Shown: piece by piece, positions 1 through 12,130 of the stretch
How the letters are laid out: each line of letters starts with the position of its first letter
Position numbering within the stretch: the first letter of the stretch is position 1
NCBI GenBank assembly: GCA_964019695.1
Contig: OZ026515.1
Span: 133,942,849 to 134,006,848 of the forward strand
Source of the DNA: Loripinus fragilis
Lineage: Eukaryota > Mollusca > Bivalvia > Lucinida > Lucinidae
DNA: 64,000 nucleotides
Reading direction: 5' to 3'
Made by a program: the position numbers and the translations under genes
Notes under the pieces: model-generated
What the model saw: the letters and a program-made list of their open reading frames with translations, nothing else
Told to the model about the DNA's origin: nothing
Databases searched by the model: none

Positions 1-1839
1 ATGCGTTAGAAGTCCTCCTCTTGAATCACATGAGGTACTTGAGAAGGAATTTGAGCCAAATTCCCCAAGTGAAACCTATGCATAAAGCTATCAGGCAGTA
101 TATATATGGTTGGAGTTATGTGTTTGTATATTAGAGATGCACGGACTGCCAATTGAGCATTGCATCTCTCTGCTTTAGCGGAATTTGTCAAGTGCTTTTT
201 CGCACTGGACAAGCTCAATTATGCCAGGATGATTCCCATATATCTAGCAGAGATGTCACAGCTTGAAAGAACATATTCAGATATATGGTCAGAATTCAGC
301 AATGGAAATCGGGTTGTAAATAAAAACACCATTCCCTTTTGTGTTATAGGACCAGATCATGCTTTGGAACAAATCAACAGATGGATAAAAGTGACTAGAG
401 GCCTTGTTGGCATAACACTGAATAAAAATGCAAGAAATCGATTCTTCCTGATCTTGTACGATTGACAGAATAAGCCAAGGAAATGACTAGAGATTCAGAG
501 AAAGCAAGAAAATGCCTCCATGAGCTGTCACGTGCTATTCTGAAAATGCAAACAAAGAATGCTCAAAAGCTTGTCAGCACCATAGAAGGATTTATAAGTC
601 CATTTAGCTATCAAGAAAATGATATAATAAATCTAGTTACAAAAGCTGTAATGCTAGAGAAAATTAACATGATATATGCCTTATTGAAGTTGGAGTTCAA
701 AGATGGAAACCTTCATTCAATAACATATCAAAACGGAACAAGTGAATTTTTGGGCAAAAATGCAAAAGCTTCTGCTTCAAACTTGGTCTGCCTCTTTAAA
801 AAATGTACATGTAGCAATATCAAACAAAGTTTTAGAATTAAAAGCAGACAGAGGGTATTTTGCGAGAAATGCCGCAAACTCTCGCCCTGATATGCATCTT
901 CAGGAGTGCTTAAGTAATTAGGAGCTGTCAATAGTGCCAAGATTACTGTTTTCTGCAGACGAAACAATGCTGTACTGCACTGCCAAGAGTAAATTAATGG
1001 ACATATTAGAAAAGATGTCTAGTGCAGAGACTTCTGATGTTGCACCTCCTGATATACTGCAACCAAACAAATGCGTTTCTATAATTCATACTATGGCTGA
1101 CGTTCAGTCAATGGGCAAACCTAGCTGGATTAAGACGTGCAAAGATTTGTCAGCTCATTTCATTGCATTTATACAAAGAAAATATGATGAATATGATGAA
1201 TTACATAATTCCGTTTGACAGGTATGACATTCCAAAATCACTTAAGTCAGCAACAAGGCATTTGTGGCATACCACAGCACAGACACTACAAAATTTCAAA
1301 TGCTCCACTGAAGAAACTGTTATCCCAAACAGCAACAAAGGATGAGCTTACAGTATTTTTGTCATAAGAATTGCTGAAATTCTCAAAAGATAACAAGTTG
1401 TATACCGTTGCATGGCAAAATAAATGACTCACAGATGCATCACATAGGGGTGGGATGTAAACCATCTAAGCAGAAGTAAAGAAGAAGCTGATACTCCATG
1501 CCATTGATGCAAGTCGAAATGGTGCAACAGAATGGACATTTTTTCACTGGACACAGATGTATTTGTTCTTTGCCTAAGAATATACCCAGAATTTCCGAGG
1601 GAGACTATTTTCATGACAGGCATCAGGAACAGACGGAGAAAATTTCAACTTAGGCCAATCTATTTAGCTCTTTGGGACTTGGGGACTCAGTTTCTTCCCT
1701 GTCTACATTCATTTTCTGGTGCTGATATCACTAGAACAGTAGCATGAAAAGGAAGTTGGTCTTTTTGGAAAGCATTTAAGGATTGTGATATGGGAATTAA
1801 ACAGGCAGTACTTGAAGACCACATTGTAAGACAACTTGA
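1..1839 (+). pseudogene. Multicopy cysteine-cluster/DTDVFVL family, copy 1, 5' part (broken)
   Basis: Several adjacent open segments in changing frames (160-465, 483-890, 934-1218, then 1163-1345 and 1532-1747) read as one decayed protein. Recognisable pieces are 'FALDKLNYARMIPIYL' followed by 'GPDHALEQINRWIK', and further on 'SLDTDVFVLCL' followed by 'LPCLHSFSGADITRT'. I know this arrangement from large, high-copy uncharacterised proteins of cnidarians and molluscs. The acidic 'DTDVFVL' and 'GAD' segments recall PIN/FEN-like nucleases, but that is inference. Frameshifts and stops make it non-functional. A second copy lies inverted at 28.8-31.8 kb and is about as decayed. The 5' end may lie beyond the window start. 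The coding sequence continues at 2271 after a 431-bp insertion. Confidence 0.6.
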
Positions 1840-2270
1840 TTTAATTTGATTAGAGTGTCTCTCCATGATGATACATTGCATTAGTTAGATGGCCTCCATG
1901 CGAGCTGAACATTTCTTGTACTTCAGCAACAGCAGAATCTAGGGCGACGATTTGGTACCAGTAAAATGCATTTAAGCCCCCCGGTGGCTTAGGCTACTGT
2001 CCGTTTTAAGGCGGTGGTTCTGTTGTTGTTGACTTTTCGTTTATTGTTACTCCCATTGTGGGAGTCTGTAATTATTATATGTTTTGTTGTACGTTTCTTT
2101 ATGTCCATTTTAGTATTGCAATCATCTTGATGAGGAAGAGAGAGCTAGTTGCTTTGCTTAATTTGTCTTCCTGGTGTCTCGTGATGGCTGAGCGGCTATT
2201 CCCTGCGGTGCCATGGGGTTGTCTGCGGTTTGTGATTGTGGTATTTCCTGATCATACTCACTTACTATTT
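1840..2270 (+). mobile_element. 431-bp repeat A inserted in the pseudogene, TTGA target duplication
   Basis: This block separates 'acaacTTGA' (1836-1839) from 'TTGAacactg' (2271-2274). The second family copy (near 29220 on the minus strand) reads straight through at this point, so the empty site is visible. Similar sequence occurs at 26167-26600, 27799-28230 (minus), about 10025-10400 (minus), 12840-13085 (minus) and 52320-52460. No open reading frame of note and no clear terminal inverted repeat. The 5' ends differ between copies, which fits a short retroposon better than a cut-and-paste element. The class is unresolved. Confidence 0.7.
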
Positions 2271-2744
2271 TTGAACACTGTTTGTCTGCTTTATCAGCCA
2301 GACACAACCTTAGTTACTGTCAATGAGTTAAGGTGGTGTATTTTTCAACGTAAGTAAGCGGAGGCTGAGAGGCTACCACCAACAAAGGCAGCTCTAATTA
2401 AGACTATCAAAAGAGCACACTTTCAACGTATTGTCTGGTATAACGACACTGTTGCTAATCCGAATATACCATCAGAGTAAGGATGGAGAGAGGAAGCTGG
2501 GGGATTATATCCTGTAATGACTACCATGGATCCAGCTCCTGAGGTAATATTACAACTAGTGAAATGTGGCTGTACATAAAAAAAAACAAAGTGCACAATA
2601 CTAAGATGCAACTGAAAAAGCAACAAACTGTTTTGTACTGAATTGTATTCTTGTGGAACTGAGGACGAATCTTGTATCAAGCTTATGCTAGATGATCAAA
2701 GCATTGATGAGGACTCGTGTAAGTCTTTTACTGATGATATGTAA
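2271..2744 (+). pseudogene. Multicopy cysteine-cluster family, copy 1, 3' part
   Basis: Continuation of the pseudogene after the repeat insertion. One frame reads 'LPPTKAALIKTIKRAHFQ' and then 'WYNDTVANPNIPSE', followed by 'GWREEAGGLYPVMTTMDPAP' and a cysteine-rich tail with Cys-x-Cys pairs (about 2565-2680) before a TAA at 2742-2744. The tail resembles Tesmin/TSO1-type CXC clusters. In-frame stops occur (for example after 'NPNIPSE' and after 'KCGCT'), so the copy is dead. The minus-strand equivalent is at 28800-29290. Confidence 0.55.
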
Positions 2745-3365
2745 CAAATCTTGTTCTATTACATATCACCAGTATATATTAAAATTGCATTGACACTAAT
2801 AGATAGCCCTTTGAACATTATGTTGTCTCAGCTTTAAATATTGACCCTGTTTAAAATAATATTAGGCAAGGTAGATTTTCAATGAAATAAAACATGGCTT
2901 CCATTTTGATGACGTCATAACAATGCTCTGCCATATTTTAGAGGTGAATAGATATCACTGATCACATTAAACAAATTGATTTATCAGTTTTCAAAATGAC
3001 CCAGTATTAATAATAGTACAATACAAAGTAGATTTTCGTTCAAATTCAAGATGTCAGCCATTTTGGTGACGTCATCATTAGCTCAGCCATTTTCCTTTGG
3101 TGTGAGTAGACAGCACTTATCATTTCGAACATTTTGATACCTAAAAAATTGAAATCGACCCACTATTATGGATATTATGAAGCAACGTAGATTTGTATTA
3201 AAATTCAAGATGGCCGCCATTTTGATGACGTCATAATCTGGCTCTGCCACATTTTCAGAAGTGCCAACAACCGGTTTTGCATTGCCTAGGGTATAACAAT
3301 CAAAGTTATCATAGTGGTTTGCTTTCTTCAAAAAAATCCCACGGAGTACACATGTCCGTGCACTA
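2745..3365 (+). repeat. Non-coding tail of the family: three ~159-bp repeats, each with TGACGTCA
   Basis: Three tandem, diverged units each carry the palindrome TGACGTCAT in a 'gccattttgatgacgtcat' context (near 2910, 3068 and 3227), with a spacing of about 159 bp. The tail ends around 'gtccgtgcacta' (3355-3365). The same tail is found inverted at 27690-28790 and, diverged, at 32630-32800 and 63540-63680. TGACGTCA is the CREB/ATF binding palindrome. Whether it is used here is unknown. Confidence 0.55.
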
Positions 3366-4359
3366 TACAGTTCGATTCGAAGAGGTATTGCAGAGAAAAC
3401 TTTTCAGTATCGCTCTACACGTACCGATTGCTCATAAACGTAACATGGGGATGGTTGTGGTGTTCATGGTTTCCGTCACACCAACAGATAAGGCCATACA
3501 AAGACAAAAACCTCGACAAAAGAAGGCCGTAAGCTGACCCATGATCCTAAAACGTATCAGATCAGTGAACTTAAAAATGACAATTTCTATACTATTTCTG
3601 TTGTTAAAATTTGCTGTGTTCGTTTGCTTATTTTTGTGTTTTAATAGTAATAAATGTGTATTGAATACGTCTTAATAAGCTTCACAGTGAAAAAAGAATT
3701 CCAACACTCGCAGATGTGTACTATTATCCGTCCGTGCATACATTTGCCATTCGTGAAAATGCTTACAACTCTTGAACCACATGGTATATTTGTTCAAATT
3801 ATTCATCATTCTGCAGGAAATTACCAATTTGCTATCCACACACTCCTTCTGGTGCCGGGTACTGATCAATCTACGTTCACCATGTGTCGTGCACATTACG
3901 GTCAGTTGATTTTGAGATATTTTCGCTCAGAGAAGGCTAATGTCGGTCGAAGCATCTTAATAGTCGGGTCCGAATCTTCACTGTCCACGTGGTGTAAGTT
4001 GGTAAACCAGAGACAAATGTGTTTTAGTCTCTTTGGTTTATAGACTTACGTCATAAACTATATAATTAAGATGGCGACTTTCCGCAACATCTAGTTTCTT
4101 TGCAGAAAGTGACCTATAATAAGTTTTATGTTAAGTGTATATGGTATTCCCTCGCATATATTACAAAATACCCCATTACCCATTCTTACGTTTAACAACT
4201 TACCCACTTTTGTTCTGAAACAATATATTTCTTATATTTTTGTAATTTAAAGGCTGCCCACTAAACGGCTTAAGCGATGAGGAACTTATAGCTACGTACA
4301 TTTATACACTCCACGTCATGGAAAAGTCCGCAAAAAGCAGCATCAGTTACAAAAAATAT
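3366..4359. other. Non-coding, nothing recognised
   Basis: AT-rich sequence with only short open frames and no similarity to protein families I recognise. No clear repeat partner elsewhere in the window. Confidence 0.4.
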
Positions 4360-4361
4360 TA

Positions 4362-4561
4362 CAGTCAAACCTGTCTTTAGCAGCCACTCAAAAGAAGACA
4401 GGTTTATTTTCAAGACTGGTAATTGCTTAATGCAGGTCAAAAGTATTGCAGAATGTTCTCGTGGAGCATTCTGCAATACTTTTGACCTGCATTAAGCTAC
4501 CGCCTATTTAAGACCTTCATTTTGTCTATTTTTGAGTGGCTGCTTAAGATAGGTTTTACTG
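4362..4561. mobile_element. Foldback MITE, CAGTaAAACCTGT termini, TA target
   Basis: A near-perfect palindrome. The outer arms are 'cagtcaaacctgtctttagc' and the complement ending in 'ggttttactg'. An inner stem of about 33 bp runs from 'gcttaatgcaggtcaaaagt' through a 10-bp loop at about 4455-4465. TA dinucleotides flank both ends (4360-4361, 4562-4563). Related copies are at 18778-18970, 53932-54134 and 54136-54265. TA targets and CAGT ends suggest a Tc1/mariner-pogo type helper, by inference. Confidence 0.75.
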
Positions 4562-4829
4562 TATTATCTGTTGATGGTTACAGCGAAAAGTACATGTAAA
4601 TAGAAACAATATCCCGCTTATTGAAGACGAAGGCAACATCCGAGACTTTGCCCCTTTTGTATGCTGTAAACCGAGCATTTGAACTTTTTTACAACCACCT
4701 CTCTATACCGACAATTTTGATGAAACGCAAAATTATGTCATAGGAACTTTTTAAGACGTTTTGATGAAACTGTGCTACGCATATCCTAGAAAATGTCCCT
4801 CGACACTTTTAAGATTTGTCCAAGGAACT

Positions 4830-5125
4830 TTATTGATGAAATTGGCCCCAGGAATCGATACAATCAAGTACCACACCTGACCCAGGATACCAATGGGAAA
4901 GTGACAAACTCACAGTAGACACCACAAACGAGAGCCAAGAGGTCAGCCCTTTCCCAGCAGGTGACCACAAAGCACATATAAACAGACGCGCACAAAGACA
5001 TAGCAAACACAAGACAGAACAAAAACATAAAAGATCCACAAAAGAAGTACCGCCTTGGAACGGTCAGTAAAATATTTTACTGAAGGGCTTAAACCGGTTT
5101 AACGGCGCCAACCTCACCCTTCAGC
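4830..5125 (+). repeat. Repeat B, copy 1
   Basis: The segment containing 'aagaggtcagccctttccca' and 'accgccttggaacggtcagt' recurs at 30290-30540 in the same orientation. A shorter, diverged version is at 5700-5830. The part of the family beyond 30540 also matches 8020-8215 in inverse orientation. No coding potential. Confidence 0.6.
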
Positions 5126-5154
5126 TTTTGTAGAGGCTACTGGGCAACATTTTC

Positions 5155-5580
5155 TATGCCTATCATCCCAAGATCTACGTCAAGGTCAAATAATTCATTA
5201 TCTTATTAATTAATCTCCTCCTAAACCGTTGGACGTAGCAACTTCAAACTTGGCAGGTGCTTAAGTCGCTTGATGTTGAGGGTACTGGGTAGCGCTTTGA
5301 TTGAGCACTGTCAATGTCAAATAATGTATTTTCTTACAAATGCATCAGATTCTCCGCCTACACTATTGGACATGGCGACTACAAATGTAGCAGGTGCATA
5401 AGTCAGATGATGCGGTGAGTGCCTTGAAAATGTGTTTTCTGGTAAAGGCATCTCCTCCTAAATCGTTGGACGCAGTAACTTCAAACTATGTAGGTGCATA
5501 TGTACCTTGATATAGAACTTGATATAGAGGGTACTGGGCAATGTTTTGTGCGACCTAAGGTCAAACAAAGGTAAACAGAT
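5155..5580. repeat. Short tandem array, ~3 units of ~120-130 bp
   Basis: Repeated landmarks 'ctcctaaaccgttggacgta', 'cttcaaact' and 'gcaggtgcttaagtc' followed by 'gagggtactggg' return three times with many substitutions. No open reading frame. Confidence 0.5.
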
Positions 5581-5599
5581 GGGTTTTCGCGATGGTGCA

Positions 5600-6720
5600 C
5601 CATTGACTGCAGTCTAGTTCCAGATTTGTTTTTTGCTTTGTTATGGGATAAACTTTATTCATTCTCTTTCTGACAAGAACCAATCTGATGTTATTCAAAG
5701 TAGGGAGGAAGGCAAAGATCAGTAATCGATGCAGTGAAGTACCTTATCTGACCCGGAACACCATATGGGAAAATGACAAAACACAAGAAAACACAACATG
5801 CAATAGAGCCAATGGTCTAACCCTTTCTATACTTCTAGATACAGATCTGGATGACTTACTGAGTATTGCTTATCTTCTCAAATACTTCAGTGTCAGTTTT
5901 TTACGGCGATTTGGTTAATACTTTCATAAAAATCGTTTGGAAGCAATCTTTTCAAGATCAGTTTAAAAACGGCCCTCACGTGCTAAACAAATAGTGGGAT
6001 ATTGTATGGGTATAATGCGACAGTCTGTATTCCTAGTTGTAACCCCCAAGCACGACTTTATATCTATGGTTTCTTCTTTAATTGAACGATGGTGGGTTAA
6101 GCCTCAGACTCAATGACGACACTGACTTAACACAGGAGTCAATGTGCCATGTAGCGGCTTATTAGTTTTAATTGAAGAATCTTTTCTGATTAGCCTGATC
6201 TCTCATGGCTAGTCGTAACCTTTAACAGTGACTTTTACATGTTCATCAGTTTAACAATACATAACTATTTATTATATTATATGCTATATTTAGAACATTG
6301 CATCATTTTCTATAAATAATTCAGATTTTCAAATATTTTCAACATTTCAATAGTTTTGAAAATATTATGGATAATGGTACATTTGCTCCTGAGGAGCAAA
6401 TGTACCATTTTCCATAATAGTTCAAAAGATCTTACATTTCAAAGGCGTCCAAAGGCGCTTGTGTGGAATAAATGGTTAATTAAGTAAATCGCCAGTCCCC
6501 ACTGGATGCCGCTGATGTTTGTTTAGAGCTGAACCAATTGAGGCTCAACAAGAGGTTTTCTTTAGCAGTGACAGTCTGTAGGCTGAGAACCATTTTTGTT
6601 TCATCACAGTATGAATATAGGGATCAAACATGTTTTTCTATGCATTACCATCTGCTGGACCCCAAGGGTGCTGTTAAAGCCCGAGCCTGAAAGGCATAAA
6701 CGCGCATTCTTGCAAGAAAG
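5600..6720 (+). pseudogene. Naiad (Penelope-like) retroelement relic, 3' portion
   Basis: Segments match the better preserved Naiad at 23.1-26.2 kb. 5615-5690 corresponds to the reverse-transcriptase 'VADLFLFCYE' region. About 5830-5880 corresponds to the 'YLDDLL' region. 5990-6140 corresponds to the 'MRQSACLV' region and following 3' end, and about 6520-6605 to the 3' untranslated segment. A repeat-B-like block interrupts it at about 5700-5830 and a foldback lies at 6364-6419. The copy is heavily decayed. The piece 6605-6705 recurs at 58640-58720, so it is probably the true 3' end, which is missing from the 23-26 kb copy. Confidence 0.55.
6364..6419. repeat. Perfect hairpin
   Basis: Arms of about 26 bp with one mismatch ('atggtacatttgctcc' and its complement) around a 3-nt loop. 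Probably the core of a foldback MITE. Confidence 0.7.
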
Positions 6721-7115
6721 TTTTTGCGGGCCTGACCTGTGTCAAAACTGTTTACAAGGGTCATCAGTGGACGACACTAGTAGCATAGTAGCAGATGGGC
6801 GCTGAAAAAGAATATAACACAATCTTCTCGAGCAGCGATGGCTGATACGAGACTGCACATGCACGCATTGTCGCAAGAAAATTTTGTCGGGCCTAAACTG
6901 TTTTCAAAGGTAATCAGCAGACAGCACTTGTATAGATGATTGTGGACATAAACTGGGAGCTGAAAAAAGAAAATCATAATGTTCACTTTCTTCTCGAGTA
7001 GTGAAGGCTCATGACTGCCAAATTTGAGCACGAGATTATACAGATCTGGGCTCTAAAATGTGATAACATTTTCCTCTCGAACAGCGAAGGTTCGTTCAAG
7101 ACTGCACAATGTGGG
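6700..7115. repeat. Degenerate tandem repeat, ~150-160 bp units
   Basis: Landmarks 'ttgcaagaaagtttttgcgg', 'gctgaaaaagaa' and 'cttctcgagcagcgatggct' recur two to three times with drift, followed by a partial unit ending near 7110. Non-coding. Confidence 0.45.
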
Positions 7116-7224
7116 GTGGTTTTGCCTCAGGTGAGCCTGCGCAGATTTGCGAGAGCATAAGTAATATGAAGATGGAGATTCAGAAGAAGATATGCACCTC
7201 TAGATACGACAGGATGGGCGTTTA

Positions 7225-7400
7225 ATGAGGCTTTTGTGCATACATGCGCATGTACACAGAGAGGCAGAAAACTGATAGAAACATGAATGTGCATATGCGG
7301 ACACTGATAAAATCTACATACATGCGCTTTTTGAAAGAAACATACATGCCCATAATCAGACAGACAGACGGATAGATACATAAATTTACATGTCTTGACA
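7225..7400. repeat. CAGA/CATA-rich low-complexity tract
   Basis: Purine-biased simple sequence with short 'cagacagacag' runs. Open frames here are composition artefacts. Confidence 0.5.
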
Positions 7401-8019
7401 CAGACAGACTTTTTTCAAAAAATACAGCAATCGTTGAACGAACCAAAATTTAACTGATAGAGAACGAATGCTGAGTCGTTGCATTATGTCAGACATGTTA
7501 AAATGTAATAAATAATTCTGATGTGTGATGTCGAAACTGTCGGCATCCTTATTGGTCTTTAATGACCCTCTTTTATTACGCCAATGGATCATTCTTAAGA
7601 CGCAATTGTGAAAACATGATGAAAAGGCTTCTCTGATTGCGCCAGTGTCCGTTTGCAGTCCATTTATCAAACAGAGAGTGACGAAAACGGATCTGTTAGA
7701 AAAATGTCACCCGTGAAATAGATAACATTTACATGGAATTTTAGTTATTTCTTTGCGACAAATTATATTTAAGTCAGTCGTTAAATAGCCAATTTAAGCT
7801 ACGTTCTGCTTGACACTTCTGGACTTCCGGCAGTCTCATATTTTGCCTTTTAAACGAATAAACGTTTGTTTTTTGGAACCTTTATTTACCAGAGGGAAGT
7901 ATTTTGAATGTACATGTGTATCAAAGAAAGCAAACAAGTTTTGATATGACTTTGACTATAAAAGCCCAGTTTTCTCAAAATATTAACCCACATTTAACAC
8001 AGAATCAATACGGCTTCTC
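7401..8019. other. Non-coding, nothing recognised
   Basis: AT-rich sequence without recognisable coding, repeats or palindromes. Confidence 0.35.
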
Positions 8020-8215
8020 CGATATTCATTTGTATGTACTGTTGAGTCCTTATCTTTGTTTTATCTCCTTTCTATATTTTGATTTATATGTGTTAGGAGA
8101 ATATTCATGGTTAAGTTAGGGGTCTTTCATGCAAACAAAACATCTATGTGTCTTGATCCACATCAGAATTAAGGGTGAGGTTGGTACCGTGAAACTAGTT
8201 AAAGCCATATTGAAA
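8020..8215 (+). repeat. Repeat B fragment, inverse of 30530-30740
   Basis: 'ggggtctttcatgcaaacaa' and 'gatccacatcagaattaagg' match the complement of 30540-30600. The left part matches 30620-30700. Confidence 0.55.
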
Positions 8216-8276
8216 AGGGTGGGCATAGAAAGGCCATACTAAGTGAAAGAAAATGCTTTTTTGCGGCATGGCTGTT

Positions 8277-8405
8277 GAAGATGAGAAACATTTTATTATG
8301 CATTGTGACTCTCTTTCAAAACATAGAAATACTTATTTTGATAATCTAGAAGAAATTGTTCCTTCTTTTTCGAGTAGATATGTAGATGAGAAATTCTCTT
8401 TTTAA
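8277..8405 (+). pseudogene. C-terminal relic of a non-LTR retrotransposon protein (tentative)
   Basis: An open frame reads 'EDEKHFIMHCDSLSKHR' and ends 'YVDEKFSF' before a TAA. This E-x-x-x-HF-x-x-x-C pattern is typical of the zinc-binding C-terminus of invertebrate LINE ORF2 proteins. Nothing upstream is in frame with it, so it is at most a small fragment. Confidence 0.4.
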
Positions 8406-10020
8406 AGGAATGTAAAGATTATGACATTGCCTGTGCACGCATTACAAATATCTGTATAATGTACAGAGCCAGAGAAACATTTGTTACAAACATAAGCGCC
8501 CCTTAAGAACATATGCTGAGAATGCATGTTGTGATGGATATTAATACATGTTGCGTTGTATATTGACACATTTTGATGTTGATGCCGTTCTATTTTGTGA
8601 AAGAAATGTTCAGTGGAGTACACAGGTATGCTTATTTAAAGCGTGCCTGAGTGCTCTACATGAAACCTGGGACAGTCCTGATGTTGAGAATTGCCAGTTA
8701 ACTATTAATTTCCATATGTTTTCATGTTTCTTTGTCTCATCGATGACAAGATTTGTACTTATATTAAGTCTGTTATTGTTCTTGTGTAACTTTTTACAAC
8801 ACTGAATTATTTTCTGTATTCCCAAGCTTGACGCTATAATACACATCGTCGCTTTACAGGTGCTTTTATACTTATCCGTTTGTGGTTACCCGGATAACTC
8901 ATATACCGGATTACTCTACTATTGCATCACAAACAGCTTGCATGAAACGACGATCTTGTCTCTGTACACATGGTTGGACGGCAACTATATCTTCTCATAC
9001 ACGTATTCAGAGGGGGGAACTGGGGCTCAAGGCCCCAACATATCCCCCACTGGAAAATCACAGAATACAGGTCTGGCCCCCTTAGAATAAAGCTACCCAG
9101 CCAGCATTCAATGTTGGACATTCATCGGCCCGCCAGCTATTTAAATGGCAGGCCGATGTTTGCCCGATTTTAGTTGCATACTGGGTTTTCCTACCTCTGT
9201 AAAATAAGTAAATAACTAAAAAACAGATACTAACAATGTCAGAGCTGAACATCCCCACCCTATTTAGAACTGCATCGGCCAATTCTAGGGAATCAGACCT
9301 CGGATGTACATCAAGGATCTACTTTGATAACGTGACGCTATTGTCGCAGAAACCATTCCAATAAAATAACAAGTTAGGTTGCAGCAAAACAAACGGATAT
9401 AACATTCCTCAAGACGCTATAAATGAAGTTTGCTATAGCGATATTTTATTGGGGAAAAAACACCCCCATTTATTCTGACGACAGAATAATGGAGTTTAAT
9501 AGAGCCGAGCCCACATACTACAGAGCTAATTTTCCTTACGGCTGTTCCGGCCTACAAAATGCAGCTTTACATACTTATTACTAAGCCTTACATACATCCG
9601 AGGCTTGATTCTCGATTTGGACGGAGATTTTCACATTGCCCTAACCCCAGACGAAATTTTCTCGATCCGCTCATGTATTTCTACTAGCATGTCACAACAC
9701 CCTAGCTAGCCAACAACAATAAATTGCCCTCTGTCGACAAAAAAGAAAGAAAGAATATAGACCATGCCATTGGAACACAAGTTTAATTTTAAAGGAGATA
9801 AATAAGCATGCTTGCGTGCTGCATACATTGAAGAGAAATGTTCATTTTTTGCTGTTACATAAAATGTGTTATATAAGAGGGTATCAAACGCGTGAAAATA
9901 GCTGGAATATTGCATAAAGGCTGAATGCAAGAATGAGGCTTACTCAAAGACTAATAGGGCATAATCAGATTCTTGCGCTAAACGAATTTAACCTAGATTT
10001 TTGATAATAAGTAAATACCA
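8406..10020. other. Non-coding, mostly unique
   Basis: No protein family recognised. Short open frames at 8548-8805 and 8860-9090 have no recognisable features. 9005-9060 contains G- and C-rich patches around 'gggggaactggggctcaagg'. Confidence 0.35.
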
Positions 10021-10024
10021 TATG

Positions 10025-10400
10025 GTCCTCATCATGAGAAATATTGACTATGATCAGGAAATACCACAGTCACAAACTGCAGGCAAATTCCCCTGGCACC
10101 ATGAGGAACAGCCACACAACATTCACTAAGACACAAGGAAGTTAGAAAAACGTAAGGCAGTCAGCTTTCTCTTCCCCATCAAGCTGATTGGAAACAAGAA
10201 GGGACACAAAGCAACACACGACTAAACATTAAACAATTACAGAATCCCACAATGGTAATTCCAATCAACAACTAATCAACAACAACAGAACCACCACCTT
10301 AGAATGGACAGCAGCCTAAGCCACTGGTGGGTTGGCTTTAATGCACTTTACTGGTACGAAATATCTGCCCAATATTCGGTTGTTGCTGAAGCACAACAAA
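10025..10400 (-). repeat. Repeat A, diverged copy
   Basis: The complement contains the same landmarks as 1840-2270 ('ctgttgttgttg', 'cttgatggggaagag', 'gtggtatttcctgatcata') with roughly a quarter of positions changed by eye. Confidence 0.6.
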
Positions 10401-10409
10401 TGTTATAAT

Positions 10410-11879
10410 CGCATGCAGTCTTCCATGGGGTGGAATGTATCAATTCAGCCTGCTCAGCTACTAGGACTGGGTAGAGGACCAACATTTTGTGCGTTCCAAG
10501 CAGGTTTCGCTGTTCAAAATTTCTAGAAAAAGAAAAACAAATTAGTGATAATCAGACTTTTCAGATACACAGGCTGGTCTGTGCCTTTGATGTCCAAATT
10601 CAACAATGTTAGCTTACTCTCTTCGAATCACATATATGTTGTCAACCATTTGTATACATATTTGAACACATTTTATAAGATAAAATTAAATGCAAATGAA
10701 AGACACCTTTATAAGTTAAGGGGGGTTTATGTCTTATAGTAAAATTAGCATCGTTTTAGCACCACTCATTCGTCATTGGATTCAGTCTTATTCTCAAAGC
10801 CAATAACTAATTATTTTAATGCTGATAGAGTCAGAAGGTATAACAAATTGTATACCAGATTGTACACTACATGTAGTTCTTGATATTATGTATCTTAATT
10901 GGACAACGTCAGATTTTTAAACCATCAACTTAGCTCCATTCTTTCATTGACTTATACAATGGTATCTAGATTATAAATGAAATTAGTAGGTTACAAGCCA
11001 ATGGAAGAGCTGGTATAATGCGTTTTTAATGGTCATAAAATTTGGTACCAAATTAGTATATATGTTCTCTAATTAAAATCTAATTAAATATATAAAAATA
11101 AAATAGTGAATCAGGCTTAAGCACAGAATGATTAACACAGAATGACTTCGCACGGACAGTGTACTGTGACCAAAACTCGATTGGTACCCGCTGTTTTCTT
11201 ATTTCAAAACATACAATGAAAAGATGGCTTTTGGTCTACAACTAGTTTAAGTATAAGCTTGTACAAAAGGTAACTTAGCTCAAAACTAAACATACATAAA
11301 ATTGTCATTCCGTCATTCTAACCCAAACAGCAACCATAGTTTGCGACAGACAGACAGGCAGACAGACATAAAGACACACAGACGTAAATACATACATAAA
11401 GTCAGACAGGTAGGCAGTCAGTCATACACATTTTGCTGCTCGAAACTTACAGCTCTCAGAACAATGGTCAAGCGCTAAACCCACATGAGCTACCTTGGTG
11501 TTCCACATTTTCTATGGCCTACTTTATTTGAATTGACAAAGCCGGTGTTTGGCTGAGTTTGCCACGTCTATGTCTGAAGAAGTTGGATTTAGAGTAAGGA
11601 CTTACTTTTGTCAATGCCATGCTTCCATATTTGTATACAGCATATGGCATGCACAAGGACGACAACCTACGTCACATTATCTGACTTCAGGTGATATTTT
11701 GATAACATTTTCTAGACACATGTGAAGCATTGTTGAGATTGTTAAGTATTTTTTGGTTGTTGTTTTTCTTCTATGATTTAACTTTTGTTTTGGTGGGGCA
11801 CCAAAGAAGCCAATAAACAAGGACAAGATTTACTTTAAATGTTTTCATTGACGTCTGTATATACGGAAAAAATATTGAT
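10410..11879. other. AT-rich non-coding with a CAGA microsatellite
   Basis: No gene seen. 11340-11430 is a degenerate GACA/CAGA microsatellite. Confidence 0.4.
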
Positions 11880-12130
11880 CAACCAATGTGACCCCAAGGG
11901 GGGGGGGGGTACTCTCATTTTTTTAAATACATAGAAATGACCCCTAAATCTAGTCCAATTTTGTGATGACCCCCCCAAAAATATCGACAAAATCTTCATA
12001 CCCCAAAAATATTCATTTTTCTGAAAACCAAAAAAGATGTTGAATTTCAAAATTTTGGACCCCCAAAAATAGTGCGAGCCTACGAGTGTATAAAAATATC
12101 AGAGTCCCCCTCCCCAAAAAACCCTGGAGA
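11880..12130. repeat. C-tract/'cccccaaaaat' low-complexity block
   Basis: A G run at 11899-11909 is followed by several 'acccccaaaaat' motifs spaced 40-60 bp apart (for example 11970, 12001 and 12060). This resembles a degraded short tandem repeat. Confidence 0.45.

Noticed and set aside
6605..6720. SECIS element in the Naiad 3' end (ATGA ... AA ... TGA)
   Set aside because: I could find the sequence words but no convincing helix of the right length by eye, so I do not call it.
7127..7446. Cys/His-rich minus-strand frames
   Set aside because: They derive from the CAGA/CATA simple sequence.
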